In this document: in pieces, positions 21,223-32,449 of the stretch
Numbering within the stretch: the stretch's first letter is position 1
Layout: each line of letters starts with the position of its first letter
NCBI GenBank assembly: GCA_025617375.2
Contig: JAMYGW020000004.1
Coordinates: 620,001-684,000, forward strand
Source: Acarospora socialis
Lineage: Eukaryota; Ascomycota; Lecanoromycetes; Acarosporales; Acarosporaceae
Direction of reading: 5' to 3'
DNA length: 64,000 nt
Notes under the pieces: generated by a model
Databases searched by the model: none
What the model was told of the DNA's origin: nothing
What the model saw: the letters and a program-made list of their open reading frames with translations, nothing else
Program-made: the position numbers and the translations under genes

Positions 21223-23113
21223 ATGTCTGTCCGTATACAGATCGTCAGACCATTCGCCCACTTCACTAACCTTGACCACATCTCTGGGAATGTCATCCTC
21301 AATCTTACTACAGATGAGTCCGTCTCAGCTATTATCGTGAAGCTGGAGGGTGAGAGTCGGACAAGGCTGGCCGGACCTCGATCAGCTGCCAATGACAGGC
21401 CTGATAGGAATAAGACCGAGATTGAAGTTCACAAGGTGAGTGAGTAACTCCACAGACACACGTATGAGATCATGGACTTTGGCTGACCAGCGTACAGCTG
21501 CTGTACAAGGTCACCACGGTCTTCCCAAGTCCCGAGATTCAGAAACAAGTGTCAGGGAATGCCAGCTACACATTGTGTCCTGGTCAATATGAATACCCCT
21601 TCCAGTTCAAGGTATGTCCGCAGCATTTATACGAATTCGTGTCACCTTACTCACTCCCAGTAGCTTCCTATCAACAACCACTGCTCCAATAATAACAGTA
21701 TGTTCACCAACATCAACATGGCTGGCCTACGAATGGAGATGGCGAGGGATACATGCAGACATGTGAAGAAAACACTACCGCCTTCCTTGAATGGCTTTCC
21801 GGGAGCTGCGGAGATCAGGTACTTTGTTAAAGTCACCGTGGTCCGGCCACAAATATGGAGGGAAAATCGCAGAGCGGTACGTGCTAAATGTATTATGTTT
21901 TTTGCTTGCCTGATATGAAGAGAACAGTTTGCCGACTTCAAGTTTCTTCCAATAGAGCCACCTAGGCCTCCAAAGACGGGGCAAGAGTCATATGCCCGGC
22001 GTCAGCATCAGTTCACGAAAGGTCTTGCCGCAGCGCCCCAGAGAAAGGGCCTGTTCGATAGCTTTAGGACACCAGTCCCTGAGGCACCAGCTAAGGATGA
22101 GGAACCACTTCGGTTCAGTGTGGACGCTCGTCTGCCAAGCCCTGCCATCATAACGTGTAACGAGCCATTACCATTACGCATTCTTGTCAAGCGGCTCAAT
22201 GAAGGGCCCGAGATGCTATTCTTGCAGACGATCCAGATCGACCTCATTGGCTACACCAGGATCCGAGCCCATGAATTGGTGAGAACAGAAACTGGGAGCT
22301 GGATCATCACAAGTGCCAGCAATATGAAGATGCCCTTGGGCACCCTCGTGGAAGGGACAACGAACGAGTTCGAGGTCGATAGCAAACTTTGGAACCACGT
22401 GCCTTTGCCAAATACAGTAGCGCCATCATTCGAAACTTGCAACCTCTCCCGGATTTACGACTTGGAAGTCAAACTAGGGCTAGCACATGGGACGCCGGGG
22501 AAGATAAAGGTACGCTTTTCCCCGCCCACTCCAATCGCTTGACTTTGGCTCTCTGGGCTACAAAACACGATCACACCTGACTTCCGTGACCATCTGTCGA
22601 CGGTCATGGCATGTTATACATCTGTGACATCGAACAAGACCAATAACAATCATACATGAAACACAACAACTAACAGCCCCCAAGCCCGAACTCATCCTCC
22701 TCCCCCTGCGCATGCCCGTCCAAGTCTTTTCCGGCATCGCCCCGCCCAAAGCGCTCCTAACGGCCATGGCTGCCTCACGAGCCCCAACCTCCTTCAACGC
22801 AAGCGCAACCCCAAACGTTCGGCCCCCATCCTTCATCCACAACACGCCTCCCACCCCGACGACACCGACTTACACCTCCGTCCCCCCGCAACAAGGCCAG
22901 TACGGAGTCCCCATGTCCGCCAACGACGACGCCCCGCCCTCGTATGAGGACGCCATTGCCGAAGACATCGGCCCCGTGGACGGGCCCAGACGCGATTACA
23001 GCCAGCCTGATATCCCGCCTGGTGCCGCTAGGCTTAGTGACGATTGGAAATCGTCGGGAGAGAGGTTGTTCCCCGAGACGGAATTGCGAGGGCATCTGAG
23101 AGGAGGGGGCTAG
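21223..23113 (+). CDS. arrestin-like adaptor with PPxY motif
   Basis: A probable ubiquitin-ligase adaptor for plasma-membrane protein turnover (ART family; Rsp5-type ligases bind PPxY). Five exons (21223-21435, 21498-21611, 21664-21876, 21928-22509, 22685-23113) give 516 residues. The N-terminus MSVRIQIVRPFAHFTNLDH and repeated beta-strand pattern (VILNLTTDESVSAIIVKLEG, YPFQFKLPINN) are arrestin-N like; the second arrestin half runs from about residue 215. APPSYEDAIAED near the C-terminus holds the PPSY motif. The fourth intron is unusually long (175 nt), and its acceptor CCCCAAG lies just beyond an AG that is only about 3 nt after a CTAAC branch; the frame requires the later AG. Cargo is unknown. 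Confidence 0.88.
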
Positions 23114-23592
23114 CCGTCTACAGTGCGGGAATGGCGGGCCTTCAAGGGATCGCAGGAGGAGAGGGGCGTTATTTGAATGATCTTGCTCTGCAAGGGAAGC
23201 TGAGAGGACTTGTCAATCGGCAAGGCGTTTTCGATGGGCTTGGAGCAAGGATAGCATTTCGCGGTGTTCGTTGGTTGCGTCGGCTGGAGATGATGGGTCG
23301 TTTGGACAAGAGCTTTCGAACGTCGGGTAGCTACTTCTTGAACTTGTGGAATGTAATGGAGGAGGTAATGTTCGGACCACTTACACTGCACTCGTCGTTG
23401 TAGTGCTATACATCGACAGCAACGAGTAGAGAGCAATAATACCGGCGGAAAACAACCCTTTAACGGCTGAGTGTGTGTGGTGTAGGAAAGAGCCGGTAAA
23501 AGCTACATAATTTGTCCAAGTGCATACGCCTATCTACTCACAGCCATCCCAGCGAAAGGCTCAATCCAACTCCCACCCCTTCTCCGACTGCC
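23114..23592. other. convergent intergenic region
   Basis: About 480 nt between the 3' ends of the arrestin gene (+) and the Rieske/AIF gene (-). Nothing further was seen. Confidence 0.6.
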
Positions 23593-25463
23593 CTAAATCT
23601 TCGGCAACCCAATCTCCAGCACATCGACCCCCCTCTGGATCTCGCTTTTCGACGGCATCTTCCCCCGCCTCATCAACTCGGCACACTTGCTATTGATCGG
23701 ATCCATCTGCATCGTCGCGACCGCGACCACCGTATCCCCACTGGCATAAAACGCCGCGAACTTCGCATTCTCCGGCTCGCCCTTCAACACCAAATCATCA
23801 AACCCGTTCATGGTATTACCACAATACCGCAACTGCTGGCCGAGCGCGGACCAGAAGATGGGGATGAAAGATTTGGGGTTGGAGCCCGGCCGGGCGATGG
23901 AGAAGCCGACGCTGCGGCCGGAGTTCTGGGCGACGTTCCAGTGCTCGATGCGGGTCGGGGAGCCGTTGCCGCCGGGGCCGTGGTAGGGGTAGGTGGCGAT
24001 GTCGCCGATGGCGTAGACGTCGGGCAGGCCGGCGACTTCGAAGGCCTCGTTGGTGCGGAGGGAGCCGTCTTTTTCGAGCGGGGGGGCACCTTTGGCGTCT
24101 TTGAGAAAGTCGGTGGCGGGGGCGACGCCGATGCCGAGGATGACGAGGTCGGCGTCGAGGGTGGTGCCGTCTTTCAGGTGCACGGCGCCGACGTTGGAGG
24201 GGTTGTTGGGCGAGGGCGTGGCTTTGTCGACGGAGGCTTCCATGTGGAATTTCACGCCGTTCTTTTCGAGGATCGAGCGGAAGATGTTGCCGACTTGTTC
24301 GCCCATAACGCGTTCGAGGGGGGCTTTTTCCATGCCGACGACGGTGACGGTGTTGGCTTTCGACAGGCAGTTGGCCACTTCCATTCCGATGAAGGAGCTG
24401 CCGATGACGACGATCTTCTTGCCTTTGTCGCCGACTGCGCCGAGGATGCCGTGCACGTCGGCGATGGTCCGTAGGAGGAAGACGTTGTTGAGTTCCTTGA
24501 AGCCTGGGAGAGGAAGCATCTTCGGCGTGCCTCCCATGGCGAGGATGAGCTTGGTGTAAGAGTGACTGTCGCCCGATTTCGTTGTGACTTTCCGGTTCTC
24601 GAAATCTACTCCTGTGACCTCGTCCGATACCAGATCAATAGCAGCTGACGAGTACCAATCCTCCTCTCGCAATGCCACCTTCGACACGTCTGGGATGAGA
24701 GCTTTCGATAGCTTGGTCCGATCAATGGGTGGATTGGGCTCGCGAGAAATGACGGTGATGGCATCCTTGTACCCTTGCTCACGGAGAGCGAGTATAGCTC
24801 CCATCGTCCCACTCCCTCTACGAACAAGCAATCTCTGTTAGTGCTGGATGAATAACGGCACACGAATATCAATAGCTTACCCTCCAATGATGAGAACCTT
24901 CTGCTGCCCTGGCGGTGAGCACTTGAAGTTGTTCGGTCTCATGCTTCCCTTGATGGTCGATTCATCACCAGTAATATATACAGCCCCGTTCTTTTCGACG
25001 ACGTCGAACTTAGCCAGAGGATCGAGTGCGGGTGAGTCCTCCACATCTCCGGACTCGACCTTGAAGCAAGCTACAACCTAGTCGGTAAGCATCCACCCCA
25101 GCAAAGGTCAAATAGTATGGACATACCTCCGTGCCATGGGCAAGTCAACCTCCCATCCGGGGTCAATATCCCCTTCACCAACGGGGCCCCATAATGCGTG
25201 CAATTGGAGCTCAGCGCATGTGTCTTGTCTCCCAGTTTGACCAGTAGGACCTTGCCCTTTTCGATGCCTTCGACCTCTACTTCGCGTTTCTCCCCGCTCT
25301 TCAGATCTAACGAGGAGAGGCCCTTCAATTGATACTCTTGAGCCATGATTGGTGCTGTGGTACGGAAAGCTGCTCTCGAGGATGATTGGATCAGTGGACG
25401 AGCGGCTTGTTGTCTTGAGAACAAGGAGAAGGTAGCTCTTGTGACCGATCGAGTGAGGAGCAT
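23593..25463 (-). CDS. Rieske-domain AIF-type FAD oxidoreductase (AIFM3-like)
   Basis: A probable mitochondrial flavoprotein with an N-terminal [2Fe-2S] Rieske domain. Three exons (25463-25127, 25070-24881, 24817-23593) give 583 residues. The N-terminus MLLTRSVTRATFSLFSRQQA is a typical presequence (Arg/Ser-rich, no acid). Rieske ligands are C88-T-H90 and C108-P-W-H111, the second pair ending just before intron 1. VLIIGGGSGTMGA binds FAD and IVVIGSSFIGMEVANCL binds NAD(P)H; PDVYAIGDIATYP is the C-terminal flavin motif. The domain order equals that of AIFM3. Its electron acceptor is not known. It is head-to-head with a peroxiredoxin gene that also encodes a presequence-like N-terminus. The start at 25463 is the first ATG in frame. 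Confidence 0.92.
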
Positions 25464-25728
25464 GGAAGAGGTGATAGAGGATCGGGTAGGTGGATTACCT
25501 ATACAAAACAGCCTCAAATATAATGGCCGCCGACTTCCTCGTCCATGTATGTGTTCATCATCAAGGTCCGCTAAAGCCGCCTACCGTGGTATCGACTTGC
25601 TGATCAAGCCAATCATAGGCCTCCCTATAATAAGCCCGATGCCCCGCCAAATGACCCCTCCATCGGCTCCGGAATTCTCCTAAAGGGCCAATTCTAGACA
25701 TTCATTGATTGAAAACGAAACGAGGGAG
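25464..25728. promoter_or_regulatory. divergent promoter region Rieske-AIF / peroxiredoxin
   Basis: 265 bp separate the two start codons. CCAATCA occurs at 25609-25615 and CCAAT at 25688-25692; a TATAATAAG stretch lies near 25625. CCAAT boxes bind the Hap complex in fungi, which responds to iron and redox state (established); use here is inferred. Confidence 0.55.
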
Positions 25729-26481
25729 ATGCTCATGAAACCTTTGGCATTTGTCAACTTGAGGTGCAGGCTGACTCTTTTCGATAGAGCTGTTCTCCGA
25801 CCGAATTGCAACTCAGCGCCAACCTTACGAAGCTCAGTAGGGCAAACACTACGACCTTACTCTTCAGCAATGGCTCGTCCGTACCTCCACCTCACTACAA
25901 CGGACGTAGCCCATTAACCCTCGCCAGACACTTCCTTCCCCGCCGACCTTCCCATCCCCAAAGATGACGGCGCATGCGCCCATCTGCCCAACACACCCCT
26001 GCCCTCAATCGCTTTACCATCAACGTCCCACTCCGCCGTCGATCTATCCGCAACCCATGCCCTCACCATCATCTTCTGCTACCCCCGCACCGGCGCACCC
26101 AAGGAAGTCGTCCCAGACGCCTGGAACGCCATCCCCGGCGCACGCGGCTGCACGCCGCAAGCGTGCTCCTTCCGCGACGCGTACCGCGAGCTCATGCGGG
26201 CGGGCGTGAAGCAGGTCTTTGGGCTCTCGACGCAGGACACGGTGTATCAGGCGGAGGCGAAGGAGCGGCTGCACTTGCCGTATGATCTGCTGTCGGATGA
26301 GAAGTTGGCGTTCGTGGAGGCGCTGCGGATGCCGACGTTTGAGTGGGAGGGGAAGCGGGTTGTGAGGAGGATCACGCTGGCGGTTGAGGAGGGGAGGATT
26401 GTGAGGGTGTGGTATCCGGTGTTTCCGCCGGATAAGAGCGCGGATGAGGTGTTGGAATGGTTGGGGAAGGGGAGGAGGTGA
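25729..26481 (+). CDS. PrxQ/BCP-type peroxiredoxin
   Basis: A thiol peroxidase of the AhpC/TSA superfamily. Two exons (25729-25876, 25928-26481) give 233 residues. The core contains FCYPRTGAP, then GARGCTPQACSFRDAY with the C-x4-C pair C124/C129 typical of PrxQ/BCP enzymes, then VFGLSTQDTVYQ and LPYDLLSDEKLAF. The first exon encodes MLMKPLAFVNLRCRLTLFDR...RPYSSAMA, an Arg/Ser-rich, acid-poor leader that fits mitochondrial import; initiation at the internal ATG (25870) would give a short, unimported form. The intron (25877-25927) has an uncommon GTCCGT donor but a clear CATTAAC branch; it removes an in-frame TAA. Third-position GC is high in exon 2. Pairing with the Rieske/AIF gene suggests linked redox roles (inference). 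Confidence 0.88.
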
Positions 26482-26904
26482 GGCGGTGTTGAGCTGTATC
26501 GGGATTTGAGACACTGCAGAACAGAGGTTCAAATGTAGATACGTTTGTTCTAGGAGGCAGTTTCTGATTTAAGGAAGGCATTGAGTATTGTAGATAAGGG
26601 TGAGCATCTTTAGAGAACGAGCAAACTGCTGAATTAGATATTGAGATGCTAGAGCGAGAACAAACAGGACAGTGCCTCAGCTTCGCGCACGTTGCAGCGA
26701 GGAACTCCAGATCAACACGCTACCTCTACCTCATCCAGCACGACGCAACGAACAAAGCATGTGCAACATAAGCAACCGGGGACAATAATAAACACAATCG
26801 CTCATGCTATTCGCAACCTGAACTCCAGCTGATCTAGCTTCGAACGGACGCTTTAGTGAACACTATGAGCGACCTGGACACGCACTGTAGGGGGTAATGC
26901 AATT
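26482..26904. other. convergent intergenic region
   Basis: About 420 nt of shared 3' flank between the peroxiredoxin (+) and the large DUF7357-type gene (-). Nothing further was seen. Confidence 0.6.
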
Positions 26905-29900
26905 TCAAAGGCTTTTGGTAATTCTCGAAGCAGCTCTGTAGGGTCGTTTCCCCAAAGCTCTCGACGACGACTCACTTCGCAGGTTCCGTTTCTTTACCCA
27001 TCCAGGTCCCTTTGGAAGATCGGACCCGTCCTGATATTCGCCGTCATCGTCCTCCGGATCCACCGGATCGCTAGATAACGTTAGGTCTACCACCTGAGAT
27101 CCTGCTGGTAATTGCGATGAGCGCGGCATCGAGGTGTGAGCAGCCGCTCCATTGGTGATACCGGCTTGAGGCGTGGCTTTCGGAGGCGGTAATGCTACGG
27201 TTCCTTTCTTATCCGGTGATGCCAGTCGCTGCTTGCCATTCTGCTTGGGTGCAGCCATCTCGAATGATGAGCGAGCGGTCGATAAGACGGTGTCTAGACT
27301 CGGAAAGTCGTCATCAGACAGAGCTCCATCCAGTCCACCCACCGACTTCACGGTGTGTTTGGGGGAAGTTTTTGTTGGCTGCTCCACAGGTGACGCAACG
27401 ACCGATGGGGACGAGGGCCCAAAGAGGTTTTGCAACTGCTTGCGAAGTTTGTGCCGGACTGTGTTTGGGGTGTTCTCATTTTCGTTGCCGGGAGGTTGTT
27501 GCTCGTCCCCGTTAGGCCTTGGGCTTTCATTCTTCACGTCATCCTCGGCGTTTGGGGACTTGTTGTGTTCCTCCTCGTGCAGTTCATTAGCAGCCCTATC
27601 CTGGCCGACAAGATCTCTAGTGGGCGTTCCGACTTCTTTAGGAATGGAACTCTGTTGAGATGGAGAATACGGCCCACCTCTGCTTGCTTCCTCGGCTGCC
27701 GGGCTAGAACCTAAACCGTTGAACCTTGGTGAGCTCGAACCAGCGCTATGAACATGTGCGAGCTCCTCGTTGAGCATCTCCTGGTCTTCCAGACCTGGAT
27801 TATCTCCATTATTCGCATCCTCTTCAGCGTGAGCAGCTTCTAGACCAATGCTGGAGCGAAAGCCAACGTCCTTCATCAGCTGCACGATCTCCTTCCGCAC
27901 TTCATCGTTAACCTCAACATGGTCGTCTTTGTCCCAAACCTTCTTAGGTGTCTCGGTTTTTGCACTGCCACTAAGCTCCGGTTGGTGGCCACTCTGAGCA
28001 TTCTGCGTTCCAGTATGATTTTGGTCTTGGCCAACATCTGGTCCATGCTGCTCCAAGGTGGTGGTGGTGGATTGAGATTCCGTGGCTTGGACCAGCTTTG
28101 GCTCAATTAGATCGCTAAACATGATCTCAACGACGCCGTCATCCTCGGCCGCACCTTCGTCGTCAAACTCGGGCATCTCAAACTTTGCATAAATCCTCTC
28201 GCCCGTCTCTTCATCGTAAGTTTTACCGTTGTGGTCCCTATCCCTTTCTGAGATTTTAAGTTGGAGCGCTTCTCTATCTTTGATCTCAAGTACAGTCGCG
28301 GTCCGGTAGTCGGAGATTTTAGGCTGCCAGTTTGTACTCTGCGACATTTCGAGCTGTTTGAATGCAATGATGGCTCCTGGTAATGCGTCCTCCTTTGCTA
28401 AGATGCGCATAGAAGACAAGTCCTCGGGCAACACTGCTAAGCCATCCGGACCTTCGACACTCCCAGGTGCCGTAGCAGATATACCGTTGACGTCTCTCAT
28501 AAGCTGATCGTTGACTGCTTCATCAATCTCATCACTTTCAGGTTGCGCGTGAGATGCAGTCTGGTCTGGCTCGGGATTATTGGGATTTAATCCGTCGTCA
28601 ACACGTCCTTGCTCAAGCTGCGGTGATTCTTGAGTCTCGTGCTCCTGCCCTCCTCTCTCGTAGTACTGAGACTGGTTGCGCTTACGCTTCTTCGACTTGC
28701 CACCCTTGTTGCGGGCTTTACGAACGCCTTGTTGCTGAGGATCCCATCTCTGGACGAACGGAAATGGCGGAATGCTCAGCTCCAAGCCATCATAACAACA
28801 CTCTACCGCCTTCAGGATGACCTTGCTTTTCCAACTATCGTCGTCTTCGATCTCCTCCTGCATCTGTGTAGCAGCATCTCCAAATCGGAGATCGCCCTCA
28901 TCAAGTTGAACATTGACGGGAACGACAGCTGGTTTTGCCTGCTTCGTTAACTTCTCTCGGAGTTTGCTCTCTTCATCTTTTGTCTTGGGTGCCCGAAGAC
29001 CGAGAGAGCCAAACAAAAGTCGTCTAGAGCTTGCTAGGTCTAATTTGGCTCTTCGTTTTGAGGGTTCTGAAGCAGGCCGATTGCTTAGATGTGACTCGAT
29101 CGCATTGACTGGAGATGGAGGTTGATCTTGCCGCTCGGCGTGAGTTAAGGGATGTTGTTCTGTGGCAGTGTCCTTGGTAACACCAGAGGTTCGAGGTGAC
29201 TCTGACGCCCCTAACTCTACACCACCTGCGGCGATAGAGTCTAATAACTCCTTTCTCTTTGCTTCGAAGGAATCTGCTTCGTCTACTCTCTTTTGCTGAG
29301 TCACTGCACCTTTTAGTATTGAACTTACGAGCCCTCCTTGTTGGGCCTTATCACCCTTTTTCGGCAATTGCATGCGCGGGGAAAGCCCCAAGGCTTTGAG
29401 AGCAGCCGCTTTCTTCTGTGCTCGGCGTCTCTGATTCCGCTTCCATGTTCGAACCTGCCCTTGGCCGGGTGGCACCGTTCTAGCTGGAGCAATACGTTCT
29501 TCCTGTTGTTTTGGAGATGTATTTTGTGATGATTTTGCCTCTAGTTTCTTGCTAACGGCCTTTTCGAGCTGTGGCTTGCTCTTCCGTTGACTTGAAACTT
29601 CTTCAGGCTCTAAGTCAGAGCTGTCCTCATCCGACGAAGACGATGACGACGAAGAAGAGGATATAGAGGATTGGGTATCCGAGCTCTCAGATTCGCTGAC
29701 TGAAGTAACCGTGCTGCTGTCCCTTGGAGGTAATCTGGGGTTAAAGTTCTCTTTGTCTGACTCCTCATCTGAGAGTCCTGCACCGTCAGGCGTGAAGTCT
29801 TCGTCATCCTCGTCATCCTCCTCACCTGCAAGGTTCTCACCAGATGCGTCATAACCTGGTGCCTTAAATCTTACGCTCTTTGAGCTGCGCGATGAGCTTC

Positions 29901-30916
29901 GTCTTCTACTATTCTGAGACGTATCCGCCTTCGGATAATCTAATCTCTCACTAGAACCTAATCTGCCTATGGTGTTCTTCCTCTTCTTTGATGCAGGTAG
30001 CCGGATTGTGTCAGGTGAAGCCTCGTCTGTTGCATAGTGGTCCAGAAGGGTATTGCTATATGTCCCGGGAAAAGGGCGACCCTTCTCGTCGACAAGCTCA
30101 ATTACCCCTTCAGCATCCAGTCCCAAGCCCTGCACATTTTGTTGTAATCCAGTAACGGTCCTTTGTGGTTCCCGAAGTCTTGAAGGACGCACTTGCCGCT
30201 CTGGAGCCTTGACGTAGCGATTCTCATTGCCTTCCAGCGCCGAATCGAGATCCTCCTGCAGATCCCGCACCTCATCCTCTAGTATACTCTCGTCCTCATC
30301 TGCAAGTACATAATCTTCATCCTCTTGGCTGTCATCACCTCTATCTTCATCCGCATTGACGAAGTTTGCTCTCAGAACCACTTGTCCGTCATTGGTAGCT
30401 CTACCATTCGAGCTGTCTTCATCATCACTTGCATACAATATCCTCCTCCTCTTTCTGGGTGGTATCGAAATAGCAGGCCTATCAGCGCGTCGAAGGAAAG
30501 GTCGACCGAAAGCAACACCGTCGATGAGGTGCTTCCCATCGTAGGCGATCTGATCACGCCCAGACACCTTGCGAGACCGTAAATCAAAGGTCTGTAACGG
30601 GCGTATGCTGCAATATATGAGTGACTCTAATTAGAAATTAGACGTGACGAGTGCCTCACACAACTTCATCCTCGTCTTTCAGAACTTCAGTCAATTCAGC
30701 GAAGTGCAGACACTCGAAGCCTCGCACTTCCACCACATAATCTTCCAGGCCCCAATGCTCGGACTCCAATGGTATTACGTCGTTGACTTCCTCTAGCAGC
30801 TGTGATATGGTGCTGTTTGAGCCTGCAGCAGTGTATGGAGGTCGAACTTTGGTGACTGTCCATAGCACTTGCGTTGGCGGTAGTGCGTGCCTTTGTACGG
30901 TCAACAGTAGCCTCAT
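26905..30916 (-). CDS. large disordered nuclear-type protein (DUF7357 N-terminal domain)
   Basis: Two exons (30916-30660, 30607-26905) give 1,319 residues. The N-terminal 110 residues (MRLLLTVQRHALPPTQVLW, EHWGLEDYVVEV, LKDEDEV, IRPLQTFDLRSRKVSGRDQI) match, from memory, a conserved ascomycete domain labelled DUF7357; it has a ubiquitin-like pattern somewhat like coilin. The rest is mostly disordered: acidic Ser/Asp/Glu runs, basic patches (IPPRKRRRI, WKRNQRRRAQKKA, KGGKSKKRKRNQ) that look like nuclear signals, and a middle LQLKISERDRDHNG region. The C-terminus has QVVDLTLSSDPVD, which resembles a SUMO-interacting motif. A nuclear RNA or chromatin role is plausible but unproven. The 52-nt intron has a GTGAGG donor. 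Additional small introns near the C-terminus cannot be excluded. Confidence 0.85.
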
Positions 30917-31188
30917 GATTGAACCGCCACTCCGGAAGGGTTATTCAGGATACGGTATGTAAGGGATGTTGTTTGTGTGTGAGGTGGTACGCGCTTGTGA
31001 AGGTGGGGGTTCACGCGCTGTCAATTCGCCAACGGTTACAGTTTAGAACTACGTACAGGACCGGGTATTTAACCATGGCGATAGCTTCAATGGCATGACT
31101 AGTCAATTAGTCTACAGTATCATTGCCTGAATAATTGCTACTTTCTCCAAGTAATGAGGATCACGGTCATCAGGTTATGTGGGTTACG

Positions 31189-32235
31189 TCAGTAGCCAAC
31201 CCTATGTTTAGATTTTCTGGGTTGCACGAAGTCTATCACTTCGTTAGAGGTGTCCTTATGGCTTGCTGCCAGTGCTCCAGACATTCTTGCCTTCCCCTTC
31301 CCACCGACCGTCCGTGATTTCGCTCTACCTGAGCCGCGACTTGTAGATGTCTCGTCCGCGAGCAACTCAATTTCCGCCTCGTCGCTCAGCATTGATCCCT
31401 CAATACTCAAAAAGCCTCTCTCCTTATCCGAGGACGAGCTACTTTCCAGATCCCTAACTCTAAACCGGATTGCGCCTTCTATCTTGTTGCCTTCTGAGTC
31501 TTCGAAGTATCCCTCGCCCTCGGTAACGCCATCTACATCCATTTCCTCCGACCCTCGCTCCTCCACAGTCTCGTTCCGTCTCTTCTTCTGCTTCTCTTGC
31601 TGCGTGGAGTCGGAACCAGCCCTGACCCATTTCCATGTTCGCGGCAACCGTTTTCGCTCAATGCTGGCGTTGAACAAGTTCCAACACACGAGCCCCAAGT
31701 GACCTTCGTTCTGAAGGTTAACCCATCCTTCTATCCACCCTCCCCGTTGAGGTCGGAAAATCAGGAAATCCGCCGTGACCCATGTGTAGCTAACAGCGTA
31801 TTCGTCGACCGAGCGCGCCAAAACCTTGCCGGTAGCGGACTCTGAGGTAGACGGATGTTCTGAAAGACGTACGTTCGAATACGATAGGACGACACCGTGG
31901 AAAGGCGAATAGTAAGTTAAGATGAGCGGGGAGAGGTGCTCGGCGCAGAGGCCCTTCAATGGGTATAGTTGTGTTATCGGAGAAAGTGAGAGATAGAGCG
32001 ATGATGTTTGAATGTGGAAGGGTGACGTTTCAACTTGGCTCGAAGGTCTGGAAGACTCGGTACCCTCGTCGGCGTTGTGAGTTGTCTCTGAGCGGCTTCT
32101 CTTTGAGGGTAGGTGCTGCGATTCGCCAACGTCATCCCTCTTACGCTTTTTCTTGCCTCCTTTGTCCGACTTGATTTTACTTCTCTTTGACTCTTTAACC
32201 TTCAAGTCTGGTGAAATGACATTTTCAGTCGACAT
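31189..32235 (-). CDS. RPA43: DNA-directed RNA polymerase I subunit RPA43
   Basis: A stalk subunit of RNA polymerase I, which transcribes rRNA in the nucleolus. It is one exon of 348 residues. A Lys/Arg/Ser-rich N-terminal tail (KSDKGGKKKRKRDD) precedes the conserved core: SPITQLYPLKGLCAEHLSPL (Rpb7-like N-terminal part) and VTADFLIFRPQRGGWIEGWV with NLQNEGHLGLVCWNLFNASI, the OB-domain block of RPA43. An acidic spacer and a basic Gly/Ser tail follow. The ATG at 32235 is the first in frame, 214 bp from the divergent J-protein start. Confidence 0.92.
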   Translation of the reverse strand: MSTENVISPDLKVKESKRSKIKSDKGGKKKRKRDDVGESQHLPSKRSRSETTHNADEGTESSRPSSQVETSPFHIQTSSLYLSLSPITQLYPLKGLCAEHLSPLILTYYSPFHGVVLSYSNVRLSEHPSTSESATGKVLARSVDEYAVSYTWVTADFLIFRPQRGGWIEGWVNLQNEGHLGLVCWNLFNASIERKRLPRTWKWVRAGSDSTQQEKQKKRRNETVEERGSEEMDVDGVTEGEGYFEDSEGNKIEGAIRFRVRDLESSSSSDKERGFLSIEGSMLSDEAEIELLADETSTSRGSGRAKSRTVGGKGKARMSGALAASHKDTSNEVIDFVQPRKSKHRVGY

Positions 32236-32449
32236 GGCGATGACAATGTTAGTCGCCAGTTCTGAGTGTCTAAGGATCTAAACGTTTTGTCGCAAGTTCG
32301 GCATCTTCCGTCAGCAGCTCGCGTCGGACATTTCGCGCCGTTGCTCCGACTTATCTGTACTTGCCCAGATCTATCCTCTCAGTCCCTGGCTGTGATGTTC
32401 CAATAACAGAGTCGGGGCCTCGAAGAGGCACCAGGGAGTATTCCTCATC
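32236..32449. promoter_or_regulatory. divergent promoter region RPA43 / J-protein
   Basis: 214 bp separate the two start codons, so both promoters must overlap. No specific site was identified. Confidence 0.5.

Noticed and set aside
23512-24474. 320-codon plus-strand frame opposite the Rieske-AIF gene
   Set aside because: The minus strand encodes clear FAD and NAD motifs. The plus frame is a Gly/Val/Asp-rich shadow of GC-rich codons.
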